DNA from: Toxonevra muliebris
Taxonomy: Eukaryota > Arthropoda > Insecta > Diptera > Pallopteridae
Length of the DNA: 64,000 nucleotides
Direction: 5' to 3'
Assembly: GCA_963691655.1 (NCBI GenBank)
Contig: OY829329.1
Coordinates: 22,743,883-22,807,882 of the forward strand
Shown: positions 1 to 12,300 of the stretch, piece after piece
Position numbering within the stretch: the stretch's first letter is position 1
How the letters are laid out: every line of letters begins with the position of its first letter
Made by a program: the position numbers and the translations under genes
The notes under the pieces: generated by a model
The model's database searches: none
Told to the model about the DNA's origin: nothing
The model's input: only the letters and a program-made list of their open reading frames with translations

Positions 1-1389
1 AAAAAAAAAACTTTATTTGTTTTGCGAATTATTCAAATGAATATCGGTATCCCCACTACTGTATGTACTTCGCCAAACTCACAGCACATATTTTTCTCAC
101 ACACTCATGTACATGCAGATGCAAAAGGATTCCAAGAATAAGATGAAGTTTATTTTATTACACAACGTGGGAACTTCATGCAAAGCAACGCTGCCATTGC
201 AGGGTTGCATGCAACTTATATCTTTAACACTTGGGTGGCGGCTGCTTACCAGTAAAAGAGAAGATTGCAGTTTTGGGGGAAGCTGTTGGCATCCTCAGCG
301 TTGTTTGGTTACCGCTCACGTGTGTGTAATCAAATAATTTGCACAATCGAGAAATTATTATGGAAGTGAATATGAATTTTTATAAATTCATTTTCAAATA
401 CCAAGTAAAGAGTAAAATGCGCAAAAAAAAAAAACAAAATAAAAACAACAACTGAAAAATCTATCTATAACTATGTATGAACAGGCAAACATACTTTGTG
501 TGAAAGTAGCACACACACACACACACACACATAATGCATTTAGATGCGAGTATTATATGCGCCATATACAGTCATCAACATGGATATGGATGCAGTCATC
601 GTGTAGGGGTCGCACTGAAGCAGCTACAGTTGCAAGCGTGTAGTCGAGGGTGTATGGGAGAGCTATGTATGTGTAGGATATGTGTATGTATATTTTCCGG
701 CATTTTGGCATTTTTGTTGTCTTGTTTGTTTGTTTTATTCTTTTGTGATGAGTTGTGAGTGTGTGTGTTTGGGGCAATTGTGCAAAAAATGTACATATAT
801 GTATGTGTGAAAAAGTAGCAGCAGCTACTTTGCTACTAATTTTTACTAAGGATGAGTGTGAGTTTCAGTTTGTTAGAGTTGGTTTTACTTTTGCTAATAA
901 TATCAATTGTAGATGATGGTCAAAAGTCATTTCAACAACACTAAATTATTATTATCTTCAAGAGGTTGAACATAAGAATCATATATAGAGGCATTCATGG
1001 AATGATATACTCCTATGTTACATACGAGTAGATACGAGAAGTTGCATTCTCAATTTAGTAGTAAATGAAAAGTATCCAAATGGAACGGAATTTTGAATGT
1101 TTTCGAAAAGTTTATTACATGTGAAATGATTTCCGTTATTTGTTGTTGTTGGTTTTCGGTTTTGTTGGTTTTTTGTTTTTGTTTTTTTGATAAAATAAAC
1201 AAACACACAGAAAATAGTTATCGAAGTTATGCTAAAAGTAAATTATGCACACATATATGTAGTACCTATGATTATTTGAAGGAAAGTCATAAGTCTCAAA
1301 TGAAATCAAATACTGTAATCGGAAAACGTAATTCATTTCTAGTGACTTTAATGAATGCAGCTCGAAATGACTGCAATCTTTTAAAGCTC
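1..1389. other. Non-coding AT-rich flank with microsatellite
   Basis: No reading frame here shows codon structure or a recognisable domain; the open frames are short and low complexity. A (CA)n microsatellite sits at 510-530, and several poly(A) runs occur. I see no promoter or gene signal I can defend. Confidence 0.5.
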
Positions 1390-1447
1390 TGGAAGTCAGG
1401 CATTGCGACCTATAAAATCTATTGTACTTACCAAAGCCCCAAGTTAT

Positions 1448-1508
1448 GAAAGAAAGAAAGGAAGAAAGAAAGAAAGATAGAAAGAAAGAAAGAAAGATAG
1501 AAAGAAAA
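1448..1508. repeat. (GAAA)n microsatellite, SINE tail
   Basis: A run of GAAA/GATA units directly abuts the tRNA-like unit at 1524-1598. On the minus strand it reads as a TTTC-rich tail downstream of that unit. The same word order (tRNA-like unit, TTTC tail, then a CTTGGGGC-like word) recurs at 19508-19587, which supports reading it as a retroposon tail. Confidence 0.6.
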
Positions 1509-1523
1509 ATGGATAAGAAACAT

Positions 1524-1598
1524 ACCCAAGCCGAGAACCGAACTTGGGTCTCCAGAGACAACAGTCTGGCACTCTGCCACTCTAAACCACAGTGTGTG
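1524..1598 (-). repeat. tRNA-derived SINE head (family B)
   Basis: On the minus strand this is a roughly 75-nt tRNA-like unit with an A-box-like TGGTTTAGAGTGG and a B-box-like AGTTCGGTTCTCGG, followed by a TTTC-rich tail. Related units occur on the minus strand at 19550-19587 and 33020-33089. It lacks a clean cloverleaf, so it is a Pol III-type retroposon and not a working tRNA gene. It abuts a family A SINE piece at 1600-1793, perhaps as a dimeric SINE. Confidence 0.55.
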
Positions 1599-1599
1599 G

Positions 1600-1793
1600 C
1601 AATTTTTTATCAGCTCAGTGGTTTTGCCATTACCAACCAAGGTGTGTACTTGTACACATTCTTATAATTCTCATTCACTTCATATCGATAGTGAATATAA
1701 GAAGTTAATGAGAATTAACCACCAGACCAAGACGGAAACTGAACCCTCAACCTCCTGAGTGAAAGTCTTGTGCACTTAACTATCGAGGTCGTC
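1600..1793 (-). repeat. SINE family A, partial copy
   Basis: This is the minus-strand counterpart of the full-length SINE at 45837-46148. It shares the ACGACCTCGATAG start, the region around GAATATAAGAAG, and the stretch ending in GATAAAAAATTGCC. The 3' end is replaced by the tRNA-like family B unit. The B box is damaged (GTTCAGTTTCC), so this is an old copy. Confidence 0.7.
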
Positions 1794-2299
1794 TATATGA
1801 ACCTAAGTAAGTAGCAACATACAATTCTTAAATATTGAATGGAAAATGTTCCACAAAGAATAATTTTCATCATTTTTTCCCCTTTTGAAAAAAATTTTTG
1901 ATGATGCCAAAAAGTAAATTCAGTAGAACTTCTAGATGTTCTACCATAAAAGTCTGCGATTCTGAAGTTAGACTTGAGGGTGGGCTGCAATTAGCCATAG
2001 CAATCAGTCTCAAAGACCATTGTATTGTACCCAAAGACAGAACCTGCATAAAGTGAAAGTAGAAAGACAGAAAAGAAAAGTGGATTTGAAATAGAAAAAA
2101 TAGTAGGTCCCTGAACCCAGAACTTTTTAGTTTCATTAATGAACCTGAGAAGTTAAGGAAGAGGGAGAGCATGAACATTATTCATACTCAAGACATCACT
2201 ATCTAACAGCCTTTATCTAGTTCTTGCAAAAGCCCGACAACTGCAGAGGTAATGTTCGGTAATGTAGACATTTAAACTGGTTGTGCATAGTAAATCCAG

Positions 2300-2840
2300 G
2301 CTTGATTGTGTTGAAAAACACAATGGCCTACTGTTCCTGGATACTCAGGAATTTCAGGAAATAATTCTGTTGACCATCTAGCCATGAAGAATTCGAAAAC
2401 TTGTTTCTGGGGCCCAGAACCTGTACTCGTTTTGGCTTCTACAGCCTTCAAGATCACTATCAATGAGTGGGTCGACTTGACCCACAATCGTAAATGGGAG
2501 GAACTGAGGGGTTTTAGACAGACAAAGACCATGTTACCTGCTATCTCGAAGCGTCTAACAGACTTTCTGTTATCACTTAACAGAAAGAGCTGCAGGCAGC
2601 TGGAGGGATTATATACAGGTCACTTCTCTTGGGCAAAACATTTGCATATGATTGGCCTAGGAGCTAGTGCCTTCTGTGCTTCCTGTGGTTTGGAGGAAGA
2701 ATGTGAAGAGACGGCGGACCACTTTCTTAGTGTCTGCCTCGCTTTCTGCCAGATCAGAGTAAGCATATCTGTGCACTGGAGTGTTTGGAGACGAAAACCT
2801 GCGCTCTTTAACACCTCAGGATCTGCTAAGATTTGTTAAT
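2300..2840 (+). pseudogene. LINE ORF2 C-terminal fragment (R1/LOA type)
   Basis: The plus strand encodes the segment after the RNase H domain of an insect non-LTR retrotransposon. Visible parts are an RQTKTMLP-like word, then RKSCRQLEGLYTGH, then a zinc-knuckle-like CASCGLEEECEETADHFL followed by C. This is the conserved GLLTGH...CRxC...ETAEHILxxC ending of these elements. There is no reverse transcriptase in this piece. It opposes a separate RNase H fragment on the minus strand at 3110-3560, so the locus is scrambled. Confidence 0.7.
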
Positions 2841-3109
2841 AAATCTGGTTGACTTAAAGAATAGCACAGGATATGGTACAATGAACGTTAACATGTCAGA
2901 GTGTTGCATTCTTGAATACTTTTTTTGCAGTTCCAATAACACAAAAAACAAACGGCGTCTTCTTTAACACAGAATTCGCAAGTGTAAGTCATGACGTCCA
3001 TGTTGGCCATATACTGACCACATGTATTATGCCCTGTGAGTGCACCAACCAATTTTCTGTCCGGTTACCTTACAAATCACATGCCAGTTCTGTAGGTATC
3101 AAACTCGGA

Positions 3110-3560
3110 GGGAGCATCTACTTCGGCAAAGTCATTGCTCCAACGCATGATTTCCGCAGAGCAGATTCCAAGACAAGGTTACGGACCCCATTGCAAAATC
3201 GCAGAGCCTTCATTAGCCAATTCATGGGCCCTGCAATGCCACAGTGTCCTGAGACCCATATGAGGCAGAGCTTGTTATGTTTTGTAGTAATATTTTGCTT
3301 AGTCTTATATTCACTAACCAATTTCGAAGAGCAGACAGGTTTGCAGTAACCTTTTCAATTACCCAGCACGTCACGTTCAGGACAGCGAAAACTTCCATTA
3401 GTCGCCAAACTGTCGCCATTTGCCCCTTAGCAAGAGAGTACTTAGGCTCTTCGTGTAACTACAAACCGGACTCAGAAGTTTTATATCCGTCAGAATCGAA
3501 TATATGCTGTAGTCCCCCGAGTGGGATCTCTGAACTTAACCATTGATCTCTTTCAGGGAA
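3110..3560 (-). pseudogene. LINE RNase H fragment
   Basis: On the minus strand the frames carry a LCLIWVSGHCGIAGP word, matching the IWVPGHxxIxGNexAD signature of LINE RNase H, with an upstream piece resembling the SDS-SAL helix region. It is broken by frameshifts: the GSQDTVALQGP reading of the same bases is in another frame. No start codon or complete domain is present. It is a relic in opposite orientation to the neighbouring LINE pieces. Confidence 0.6.
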
Positions 3561-3999
3561 CCAGACATCATATTTTCTACCGAAGCGGATACAGGGCACA
3601 CGATTCTCCACAGGCATAGAGAACAGTGGGCACTATGCTGACAACTGGTGGTTAATCTGACTGTGTCCTGCATCAGTTTCATCGTGTCAGACTCATTTAA
3701 CTTGAGTATATAAACCAATTTCATCGCTTCCTGATGGTGATATCTGGTAACAGTTGCATGCCCGATAACTGGAGCAACTGCCCAAGAAAACCCAGGCGGA
3801 GGGCTATTATCTTAAATAAAACCTCCCCTAACTCACGGCGTTATGCGACCAGTGCCTCTTGGATGATTTTGGCAGTCAAATGATAAAGCTGAATTTTTCG
3901 GAGCGTCTAAGATACCTGGCCACCTCGAAGTGAGTCAGTGGACTGTGTACAGTCCTGGTTGGTCTGGAACCAAGAGGGGCAGGTGAGCGTAAGAAACAG

Positions 4000-4930
4000 A
4001 AAGAATGAGCAACAAAGAGCAGAACGACAAAGACAACGAACGGAGAGAACACTGACAATAAACGGAGGAAATTGAGAACCGAATTCAAAGACCTCCCGGT
4101 TTCCAGCCAGGAAATACAAAGGGGCATTCTTGAGGCTGTAAGACATAGCACACAGGAGACTTAAATATATTATTCCCACCGATGACATGTGGCCAAGGTG
4201 TGCGACCACCAACAAAGACCTGTCGAGGTGTAAGCAGTACCAGAGAGAGAGAGAGAGCTTTCCTCGGTAGAATCAGTAAAAGTGAGCTGACAAAGTCCGC
4301 TTCCAAGCTGTACTCGACGAGTGCGGGGTGAATGAGAATGCATATGTCAAAAAAACGGAAGCAACGAAGCGAAATCGGCTGCAGGATGAAGCTGTTGCGG
4401 TGCCAAAGAAAAGCAAGGTTTGCGGTGCAACCAAAACTCCACCTCCTTCGGTCGGTAAGACTATAAAAATCATCACGGGCCACCAGCAAGTGGCGTTGGT
4501 AGATAAAAACAACAGCGGTAAGCCATTTATGGAGAAATGGAGGGAAATAGAGGCACAGTTGTCTCAAATGGTCAAGGACCACGTCATGACAGATTCGGAA
4601 CGTCAGTTGTCCAGCTTCAACTCAGCAGAGATTATCCATGGTTGCAGGGTCATCAAGCGTGAGGATCAGTTTACTACTTGGACTACTTGATCTGCGTGTT
4701 CTAGTAGGTTTGATAGGACACAACACATGTGGCCAACATATGACAAATATGAATGCCACCGACAATTCAGCATGTAGATCTTGTGATCCACTATAGATAA
4801 TTATCTTTTCTATTGTCCAGCCTTCGAAAGAAGAAGGAGGCCGCTGGTGGGTGGCGATGTCTTGAGAATGAATTCTTCTCGTTCTCTATCCAAAGACTGA
4901 GTGCACATATGCTAAGTAGTCAGTGGGTAC
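4000..4930 (+). pseudogene. Internally deleted R1-like LINE (ORF1 joined to ORF2 end)
   Basis: The plus strand at 4328-4690 encodes a 120-residue ORF1 fragment of the insect LINE type (DUF4780-like): a basic KRNRLQDEA word, then QVALVDKN, then WREIEAQLSQM and HGCRVIKREDQF near the end. Directly after it, in another frame, 4690-4920 reads GHNTCGQHM...CRSC...NYLFYCPAFERRRRPL. That resembles the GHGCFxxYL...CxYC...HxxFxCxxF C-terminus of R1-clade ORF2. Endonuclease and reverse transcriptase are absent between them, so the copy is deleted inside. Confidence 0.6.
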
Positions 4931-6510
4931 TTAACCATTTCAAATGACTCCAACGCGACAAAACCGCTTCTAAAACTAAGCTTTTGGGGTAAGCATCAGT
5001 GTCCATTATCCTTACACATACGGTAATGCTGCGTGCTATGTTCAAGTAAGTGCATAAGATGCATGCCACAATGATATAAGGATTCAGGGATTTCATAATA
5101 TGCAATTAAAATTGTGTAACTTCACAGGAAAGACAATTACAAAAAACGAACAACAAACAACCAAACAATTAGCGGATTTAATTAAAGACACTAAATTAGC
5201 CACACATACAGTCAAACAAAGAACATTCAGACGCGACGCGACGCATTCTTCTCTTTCTCACATTCAAGTGCCTCCAAGTGTCGTCGTCATCGTCGTCGTC
5301 GTCACCAAACTGTGGAGCACATGGCAGATGTTCTTCGTTTACAGTTTCCAATGCATGATTATGCTCGAATGCTGGATGTGAATCCCATTGTTGTTGTTGT
5401 TGTTGTTGTCAAATAAAAATGAAAATTCAAAATGGCGTTCGTTGAGTACAAAAACTTTTATATTAATTTGTGTATACAAAAAGAAAAATGTAAAGAACGA
5501 AAATCTTTCGCTCATTGGTAATAAATGTAAATTTCTACAGCTTTCGTAAGTAGCGTAAGTAACTATGTAGTAGTTTTGTAAGCTAATTTCAATCTAAAGT
5601 AAATCTTAAAAATAGATACTTGTGCCACTTTGTACCCCTCCAACACATTCACCTCATCATCATAGTGTTAATTGCGCTCAGATAAATACTTATTCTTTTT
5701 ACTCTGCTTCTTCTCCTTATTTCTTCTTAGTTGCGCCATAATTATCACAGACAGATTAGGATGAAGTGTTTAATTGCTAGCCCATAAAGTGTGGCGCTAT
5801 CTGCGCAAGGATTACCTCCAGGAACTATTAGCGTAATAAATACATTCCCTTAGAAGATGAAGAGGCTGTGAGGAGGTGTGAAGAAATCGGCGGCATTTAT
5901 GGCGTATAGGCGATTGGTCGACTTTGCGAACGATTTTAATTATTCGCCTTTGCATATTCATTTAAAAAAAAAAAAATGAGGATGGGGGAAAAACAAGAAG
6001 CAGAAGTAGACAACTCGCAAATGAAAATACAAGATATAACGAGATTTTACTTTGGTATAGCATAAATAGTTCGAAGAAGCTTGAAAAGAAAAAATCTGCA
6101 GTGGATGCCGCTGATAAGCTCCACGTTAGCAAAAGTTCGCGCCCAAAGGATATTTACTTTAGTTATAAGCGATTAGCAAAATGATTTAATGTTTGAAGAC
6201 TTAAATATTAATTGAATGCAATGCAACGTGTAGGAGATGCAGCAATTGAATTAAAAAGAAAAAATTATAAAGTATACATTGAATTAGGAATTTGATGCAA
6301 AACATGATTAGTGGAGCCCTGTCACAGTGTTTAGTGGGCTCGAAACCCAACAAAAACAACACCAATCAATACTCATAAGAAAAAAAAAAAAAAACATCCC
6401 CTTTTAAGAGATAATAGTAGATTTGCTACCTCAGCATACTCAAAACTTGTTACGGTCCTTGATAAATACTTAGCTCAAAGAAATTTTCGAATTCCAAGCT
6501 CAAATTTTAA
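4931..6510. other. Intergenic, simple repeats only
   Basis: I see no gene. A short CGT-rich run lies near 5283-5303 and a (TTG)n run near 5389-5410, plus an A-run near 5965 and another at 6380. The rest is unremarkable AT-rich DNA. Confidence 0.45.
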
Positions 6511-6519
6511 AAACGCTTC

Positions 6520-7330
6520 GCTGCATAGTGATTCGTTACATATTCAAAATTAAAAAAAAATTCATTGTATCAAAACTGAACAAATTTAATGGCAATACTC
6601 CAACTAAGACAATCCCAAAAAAATCTTGCCGAAAAAATAATTGGTTTGAGTGCAAATGCTGCTCAAAGTCAATAAATTTGGAATATATGATGTTACTTTT
6701 TTATTCCGTTCAGTAAAAACTATTTGAGAAACAAATCTTTAGCAGATCTCCGATCATCCGAAATTTGAAATAGAAAGTGATTCGACTGAACCTGATAACA
6801 ATATTGGCAGTAATCTAGGAGTTGAACCGTCATTATTTAGAACCCGAATTATACACCAATGGTAAGTTGGATAAAGAAAATGGCATATGACAATAGTTGG
6901 AACAAAACGTAACACTAAGAGATCAATTTCTCCGAAGTTGTTGGCATACAAAAATATTCCGTGATATGAATCCACTTACGCATTTACTCCTGATACTACT
7001 CCCTATTCCTGCATACGCTGGCAGTTTCAAAAGCTTCGCCCTACATTGAGAAAAGAAAGCAACTTTCAAGGAACGCCTCATCAATGGCGTTACTTTCGAA
7101 ACTTTCAACGGGCAATGTCACCAACCCTGTTAATAATGAAGCTAGGACATCAAAAAAATCAAGGACTGAAAAATCTCCAAAAGGGAACCCTGCAAAGTGT
7201 CATAAATGCTACTTTTCGGGACGGAGAAAAATAAATAGGAATATATTTTCTGCTACATATGGAAAAAATCATGCTATAAAGACAAACATATCAACAATTT
7301 TTGCATAGATTACATCAATTAAACTTAATT
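6520..7330 (+). pseudogene. piggyBac-like transposase relic
   Basis: The plus strand at 7084-7308 encodes a basic stretch with SKKSRTEKSPKGNPAKCHKC followed by YFSGRRK. This resembles the cysteine-rich C-terminus of piggyBac-type transposases (CxxC near a basic region). Upstream, 6740-6850 gives an acidic IESDSTEPDNN word like the piggyBac N-terminus, so the catalytic middle seems deleted. The segment 6520-6740 has a diverged second copy at 10975-11200. No TTAA-flanked ends could be assigned. The family call is tentative. Confidence 0.4.
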
Positions 7331-7755
7331 TTATATTAATAATTAACAAAATGACCACAAAATTTCAGCTTTTGATGTGATAACATTTTCATTGGGGGGT
7401 ATTTAAAAAATTTCACAAGAACCACCGTCACACTGTGTGACATGAAAGCTCAAATAATTAAAATATATACCTAAGCCTAAAAATATGCCACAACAATTAA
7501 CTATTTGCAGTATTGAAAACACTAAGCCTAAAAATATGCCACGAAATTTTTCTTAGACTATTTCGCCCTTCTGTTTGATTTTTCGAACACTAAAAATCAC
7601 CGAAATCAAAAAAATTTTGTTGGTATGAAAAAGTAAATTTTGGTATAGGGGGAAGAGGGGTATATTACTGCAACCCTTATTTTTAGGCACTTTTTGAATT
7701 ATTTGTTAAAAATAGTTAAAAAAAAAAGAGAAGAATAATCATGAGGAATTATTGG
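7331..7755. other. AT-rich spacer with short direct repeat
   Basis: A roughly 20-bp word TAAGCCTAAAAATATGCCAC occurs twice (about 7470 and 7523). A perfect palindrome GTCACACTGTGTGAC lies near 7427. No coding signal. Confidence 0.4.
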
Positions 7756-8171
7756 CTGTGTGGCCAACTTTTATTTCTCAAAATCCACTAAAATGAAGAA
7801 TAAAGCGCGTATTTTCTTTAAAAAAGCGCGAAATTTTTTTCTCAATGCATTTAAACTTTTTCGCTAATACACGCACACATTTGCTACTAGCCAATGCAAA
7901 TCTCTTTGATTTATCGAAGATAATACATACTCTCAACTTACAGCAGTTTACTTGAATGTTTATGTTGTAAAATTAAGTAAAAAATTACAATGTTTCGAAT
8001 AAAATTTTGTTAGGATTATTCAGGAAATGGATTATTTAGTGGAGCATTTAGTGTCTTTTAAATTGAAAAAAAGCGTCAAAAAACCCGTTGACCGCTAAAT
8101 CATTTTTTCCCGCGTTTTAATTTTCAAAAAGCACTAAATTTCGCGGGAAAAGCGCTGAGTTGGCTACACTG
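7756..8171. mobile_element. hAT-type MITE, 416 bp
   Basis: The ends are inverted: the left reads CTGTGTGGCCAACT and the right, reverse-complemented, reads CAGTGTAGCCAACT. They are flanked by a perfect 8-bp direct repeat ATTATTGG at 7748-7755 and 8172-8179. An 8-bp duplication with a CAGTG-like terminus is the hAT superfamily pattern. The interior has no coding capacity but contains repeated GCGCGAAAT/CGCGGGAAA words. It is therefore a non-autonomous element that depended on a transposase from elsewhere. Confidence 0.85.
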
Positions 8172-8179
8172 ATTATTGG

Positions 8180-9332
8180 CAATATATGTAACTATTTTAT
8201 AAAACATAAAACACGTGTGTTACATATGCATGCACATATGTGTAAACTTGACTGTTCGAAATTTCGAACGCTGGCGCATATCCTAGCTTATCGGATAGCT
8301 TCTCATTTCTTGTCTTATATTTGGCTTTAGAAGTGATTATTTTGTCTTTTTTTTTTTAAGTGTTTTTTCATTTTATAATCCATTTTTTCCAAGAAAATGT
8401 AAACAAAAAAATAAATCGAGTTTTTTGTGCCAGATTTTTGAAATCAGCGGGTCGTAATTAACCTAAAAAGAAAAGAAGAAGATATCTGGGATAGCGCGAA
8501 TATTGCATAGATAATAGCGTAAGTGTCAATTTCGTGCAATAATGCTGTAACCCAATCGTGGGTACACAATCATCGCGTCGCGTTACGTAGCTTCGTGTCT
8601 ATTTCGGTTTGGGCCATAGTAAATAGATTCACTGTTTTCATATTCAGACACTTTTACCTGGGACATATCATGAACACATCTACAAAGTATTCACTTTAAT
8701 TTTGTATAACTGCCTCGTTACGTAACTACGTGTCTATTTGATTTGGGCTACATGAAATAAATATTTCATGTGATGACATTTTCACGTGGGGGGAAATTTC
8801 GACTGTACATGGATTAGCTTCGCTTATTTTCTAAAAAGTCATTTGAATTTTTATTTAAGCTTGTAATTAAGATAATTCTGTCACAATTTCTATCTGGTTT
8901 TGGCAAAATACCTTCCATAATTTACTTTTCTTTTGCTTTAAAAAAACGACTGGCGTTGTGTTTTTAAACTATTTATATTCTATGATTTCTTCCCCAACCA
9001 GTTTTAAATTTCTAAATAATATTTGTGTACTAAAATAAGGTTTTTGCATAATGATTTCAAATTTTAATGTAATATTTTTATCATCAACAGATGTCGCCAC
9101 AACACAAGTACTAAAACATAGCAGCTGATTTTGACATTTTGTTATAGACAAAAAAAAAAGAAACAAACGAAGAAATCGAAACCAAAACCTTTTTCCCCCA
9201 TTTCAGTGCAAGTAATAAAGTTCAAAATAATTGAAATTCTAAATTATTGTAATTTAAGGCATACAAATTAACAAAGTAAAAAAAAATAAATGCAGCTACA
9301 GTAACACACAAACAACAGCCAAAGCATAGACG
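8180..9332. other. Upstream region of frj
   Basis: This region precedes the frj start codon and presumably holds its promoter and 5' UTR, but I can place neither. Two diverged copies of a roughly 40-bp unit containing CGTTACGTARCT occur at about 8578 and 8698. A palindrome GTTCGAAATTTCGAAC lies at about 8254. Confidence 0.4.
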
Positions 9333-12300
9333 ATGAGCATTGACGATGTAATTTACGTAATTTGCCTGCTTGCTTGCATTGGCGCAGGTAATTATATTAA
9401 AAAGATACGAGATGAAACGCAGCGTAAACTCATTAGCACCGCCTTTGGCTTCCTTGTGGTCATCATTGCCTCGGGCTTCCATAGTTTGCATTGTGTAATA
9501 TCAGTGGCAATGGGAGCGTGTACAGCGCTCTATGTGCATCCAAGGTAATTAGCATAATTTCTTCAGCTTCTAGCTCTCTAACTTTTGATTTTATTTCGAT
9601 TCTTATAGCAATTGCCATTTGGTTACCTTTGTGGTAATGTTTGGTTATCTTGTATTCTTCCGTATGGTTCATATTTTTGGGCTTCCCTATCCAACGGGAC
9701 ACACTAATATGATACAAATGATATTAACCTTGAAGGTAAATTGGAGTAGCAACTAATGTAGATGACGTAATGTTTGTTGTAATGCATATATTTTTCATTT
9801 CCCTTACTATTAAAGGTATCGGGCATTGCTTTTGAGAAAACTGCTGCTTGGAAAAAGTTACAGCAACGTGATAGAGAACAAAAAGACAAACAGAATCCTT
9901 CATCTGCTTCGTCATCACCACAAGAACTTGTTGAAATCACCGATTATGATGTAGAGCTGCAGAGCATTGGAATTGTGGAAATCTTTCATTATTCTTTTAA
10001 TTATATTGGCGTTCTAACGGGTAAGTTCGGCGGTTATCGTTTTTCTTTTCTTTTTTTCTTTATTCATTTACAACCAACTGATAAGCTACAGCTATAGTAA
10101 TTCTTTCATACGCAGCTTATATTGTTAGCTGATAGCATTTTTATTGCTGATATATTGTCTCGCTCACTGTGTATGAACAGTAGTGGCCTTTACTTATCTC
10201 TAAATTGTGTCTGTCTTTAATATTTTTTTTTATGCAAGTATTTATAATTGATAATTGTTTACAACAGCACTCACTTGAATATGTTTGAAAATTCTAAAAA
10301 TAGCCGTCTAGGAAATTTACTTTGTCTCACGCATGGGTCACCCACCCTCTTTTGCATGTTAATGCTAGATAGAAATATAGATTGATTAGTTGTATTTGCT
10401 TATTGCACTGTATTCTAAAAGTTAGTTTGTTTTTCTTTCAAGTCTTTATCACTATTCATATGTCACAGATTTCAGCACTTCTTTTATATCTGTTCCCTTA
10501 AAAAATTTTAAATTTTTTATGTGTTCAACGATCATTTGCTGAAATAGTAGTATAGTGAGCTCCTAGAGATTTAAATTTCTGTATGATCAATTTGAAGCTT
10601 TCTACGCTTAAGATGCGATTCAGAAATCAATTTGCCTATGTACGTAGGACGTAAAAATAAAATACTATAAATGACTTTAGTTTCCCTTGGGACCTTACTA
10701 TTGCTTAGAACTTTGAGTTTGCATACTAATTAGTTAATAAGGGGGATTGTATACTGCAACAACTTATGTCCGTTGCATCGTAATTGACTATAAGGCATCT
10801 AATACCCAAAACATCGTAGGATAAGTTAAAGTGCTAGACTTGTGGACATGCAATTAAGTCAAACACTTATGAGCCGAAGAATTTTAAGAAACAATTAAAT
10901 AAATAGTAACAATTCTAAAGTCAAATATGTACAATTTTTCCAAATTATCGTATGTCCATAGTTTAATTTGCGGTCATCACAGTGATTCGTCCCATAGACA
11001 AAATTCATAATGTCAAAACCAAACAGTTTTGATGTAATTTTACAGATAATATTCCAACTAAGAAAGTCCCAAAAAATTAGTGTGAATGCAAAAGCAGCTA
11101 AGTCGACAAATTGTTTTCAAAAATGTTGGATCGTTCGATTTTAGTTTTTTAGTCCGTTAAGTAAAGAACATCTGAAAAATAAGTTTTTAATGATATCCTG
11201 ACGAAAGTTCAAGTTTTTTATTTGGAATTTATCAAGGAAATTTTTGGTGTTATATTTTAATCAAGATCTATAAAGCTAAAAATTTTAAATTGTTTTTAAG
11301 GTTAAGTATTTTTGAAAATACGAAGACTGGGAAGGAAAATCTAGAAAACATGTGAAAATATGTTGCTGGATTTTTTCTCAATTTTAAAAGGCACCTTTCT
11401 TTATCGGAATACGGAAAAGCATCCTCCGCTCTCAGGAAATAATTCAATTTCAAAATATGTAGGTCTGAATACGATTTTTTTGACAAAAATTGGCAGTCGA
11501 CTTTTTTTGTTAACCCTAAAAGTATGCAATCATGCTGAAAAATGAATAAAAGTGTAAAAAGTGAAAAATTCATTAATAAATATCTTCCATACATTTATTA
11601 GTGTAATTACAATTTTATTCCAAAAGATCCAGAAGTGCTACACTATTCAATTATATATCAATTGAGCTTGTCGAATAGGTTAGCCAAAAATTATCAGATA
11701 TAAATTCTGTTAAGCCAATTCCAAAATATTAGCGCCGGAAGTTTTTTAAAATTCGTTCATTGAACAAAGCATTGCACTCATCGTTGTAATAATCATTGCT
11801 TAAGCGGGAGTAAATAACAAATGAGAGAGAGAGAGAGAAGACATGAGTAACGGCATTTCTCAGTATTATCTATTGAATTATCTGCATACACAAATAACAA
11901 AAAAAAACACCAACGAGTAGTTTGGTTCTCTTTTGATATTTGTTTTTTCATAAAGAGATTTCTTGAAGGGGAAAAAAATAGCCCCAGTTACTGGGGCCTT
12001 ACCGACTAGTCACTTTTATTCCAACATTAAATAAAATAAATTTATTGAAGATCAAACCTCCCATTCGTCCACTATAATAACTAATGGTACCGTGAAATGA
12101 CGTTATAAAAAATTCTTGGACTACTAATATAAAATCTTTTTCAAACTCAGCATAAAATATTGTTCTAGTGACTTAATTATAAGACCACAAGTGTGTTTAC
12201 TTTCTGGTCAGCGGTGATCCCGAATTCGTAAAGTGCTTCCCAGTCTACAGTATTCAAATTTTTAGGGTGTTCTTACTAAAGTTGGACTATTGAGCAGCTC

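Noticed and set aside
1..1000. Short open frames at 107-337 and 534-758
   Set aside because: No recognisable domain, low complexity and overlapping frames on the other strand.
4085..4582. 165-residue open frame on the minus strand
   Set aside because: It is antisense to the LINE ORF1 fragment, which has the recognisable motifs.
6317..7440. Second Transib-like element bounded by CACAGTG (6317) and CACTGTG (7430)
   Set aside because: The 5-bp flanks differ (CCTGT and TGACA) and the sequence inside the heptamers does not match, so the two words are probably chance or a local palindrome.
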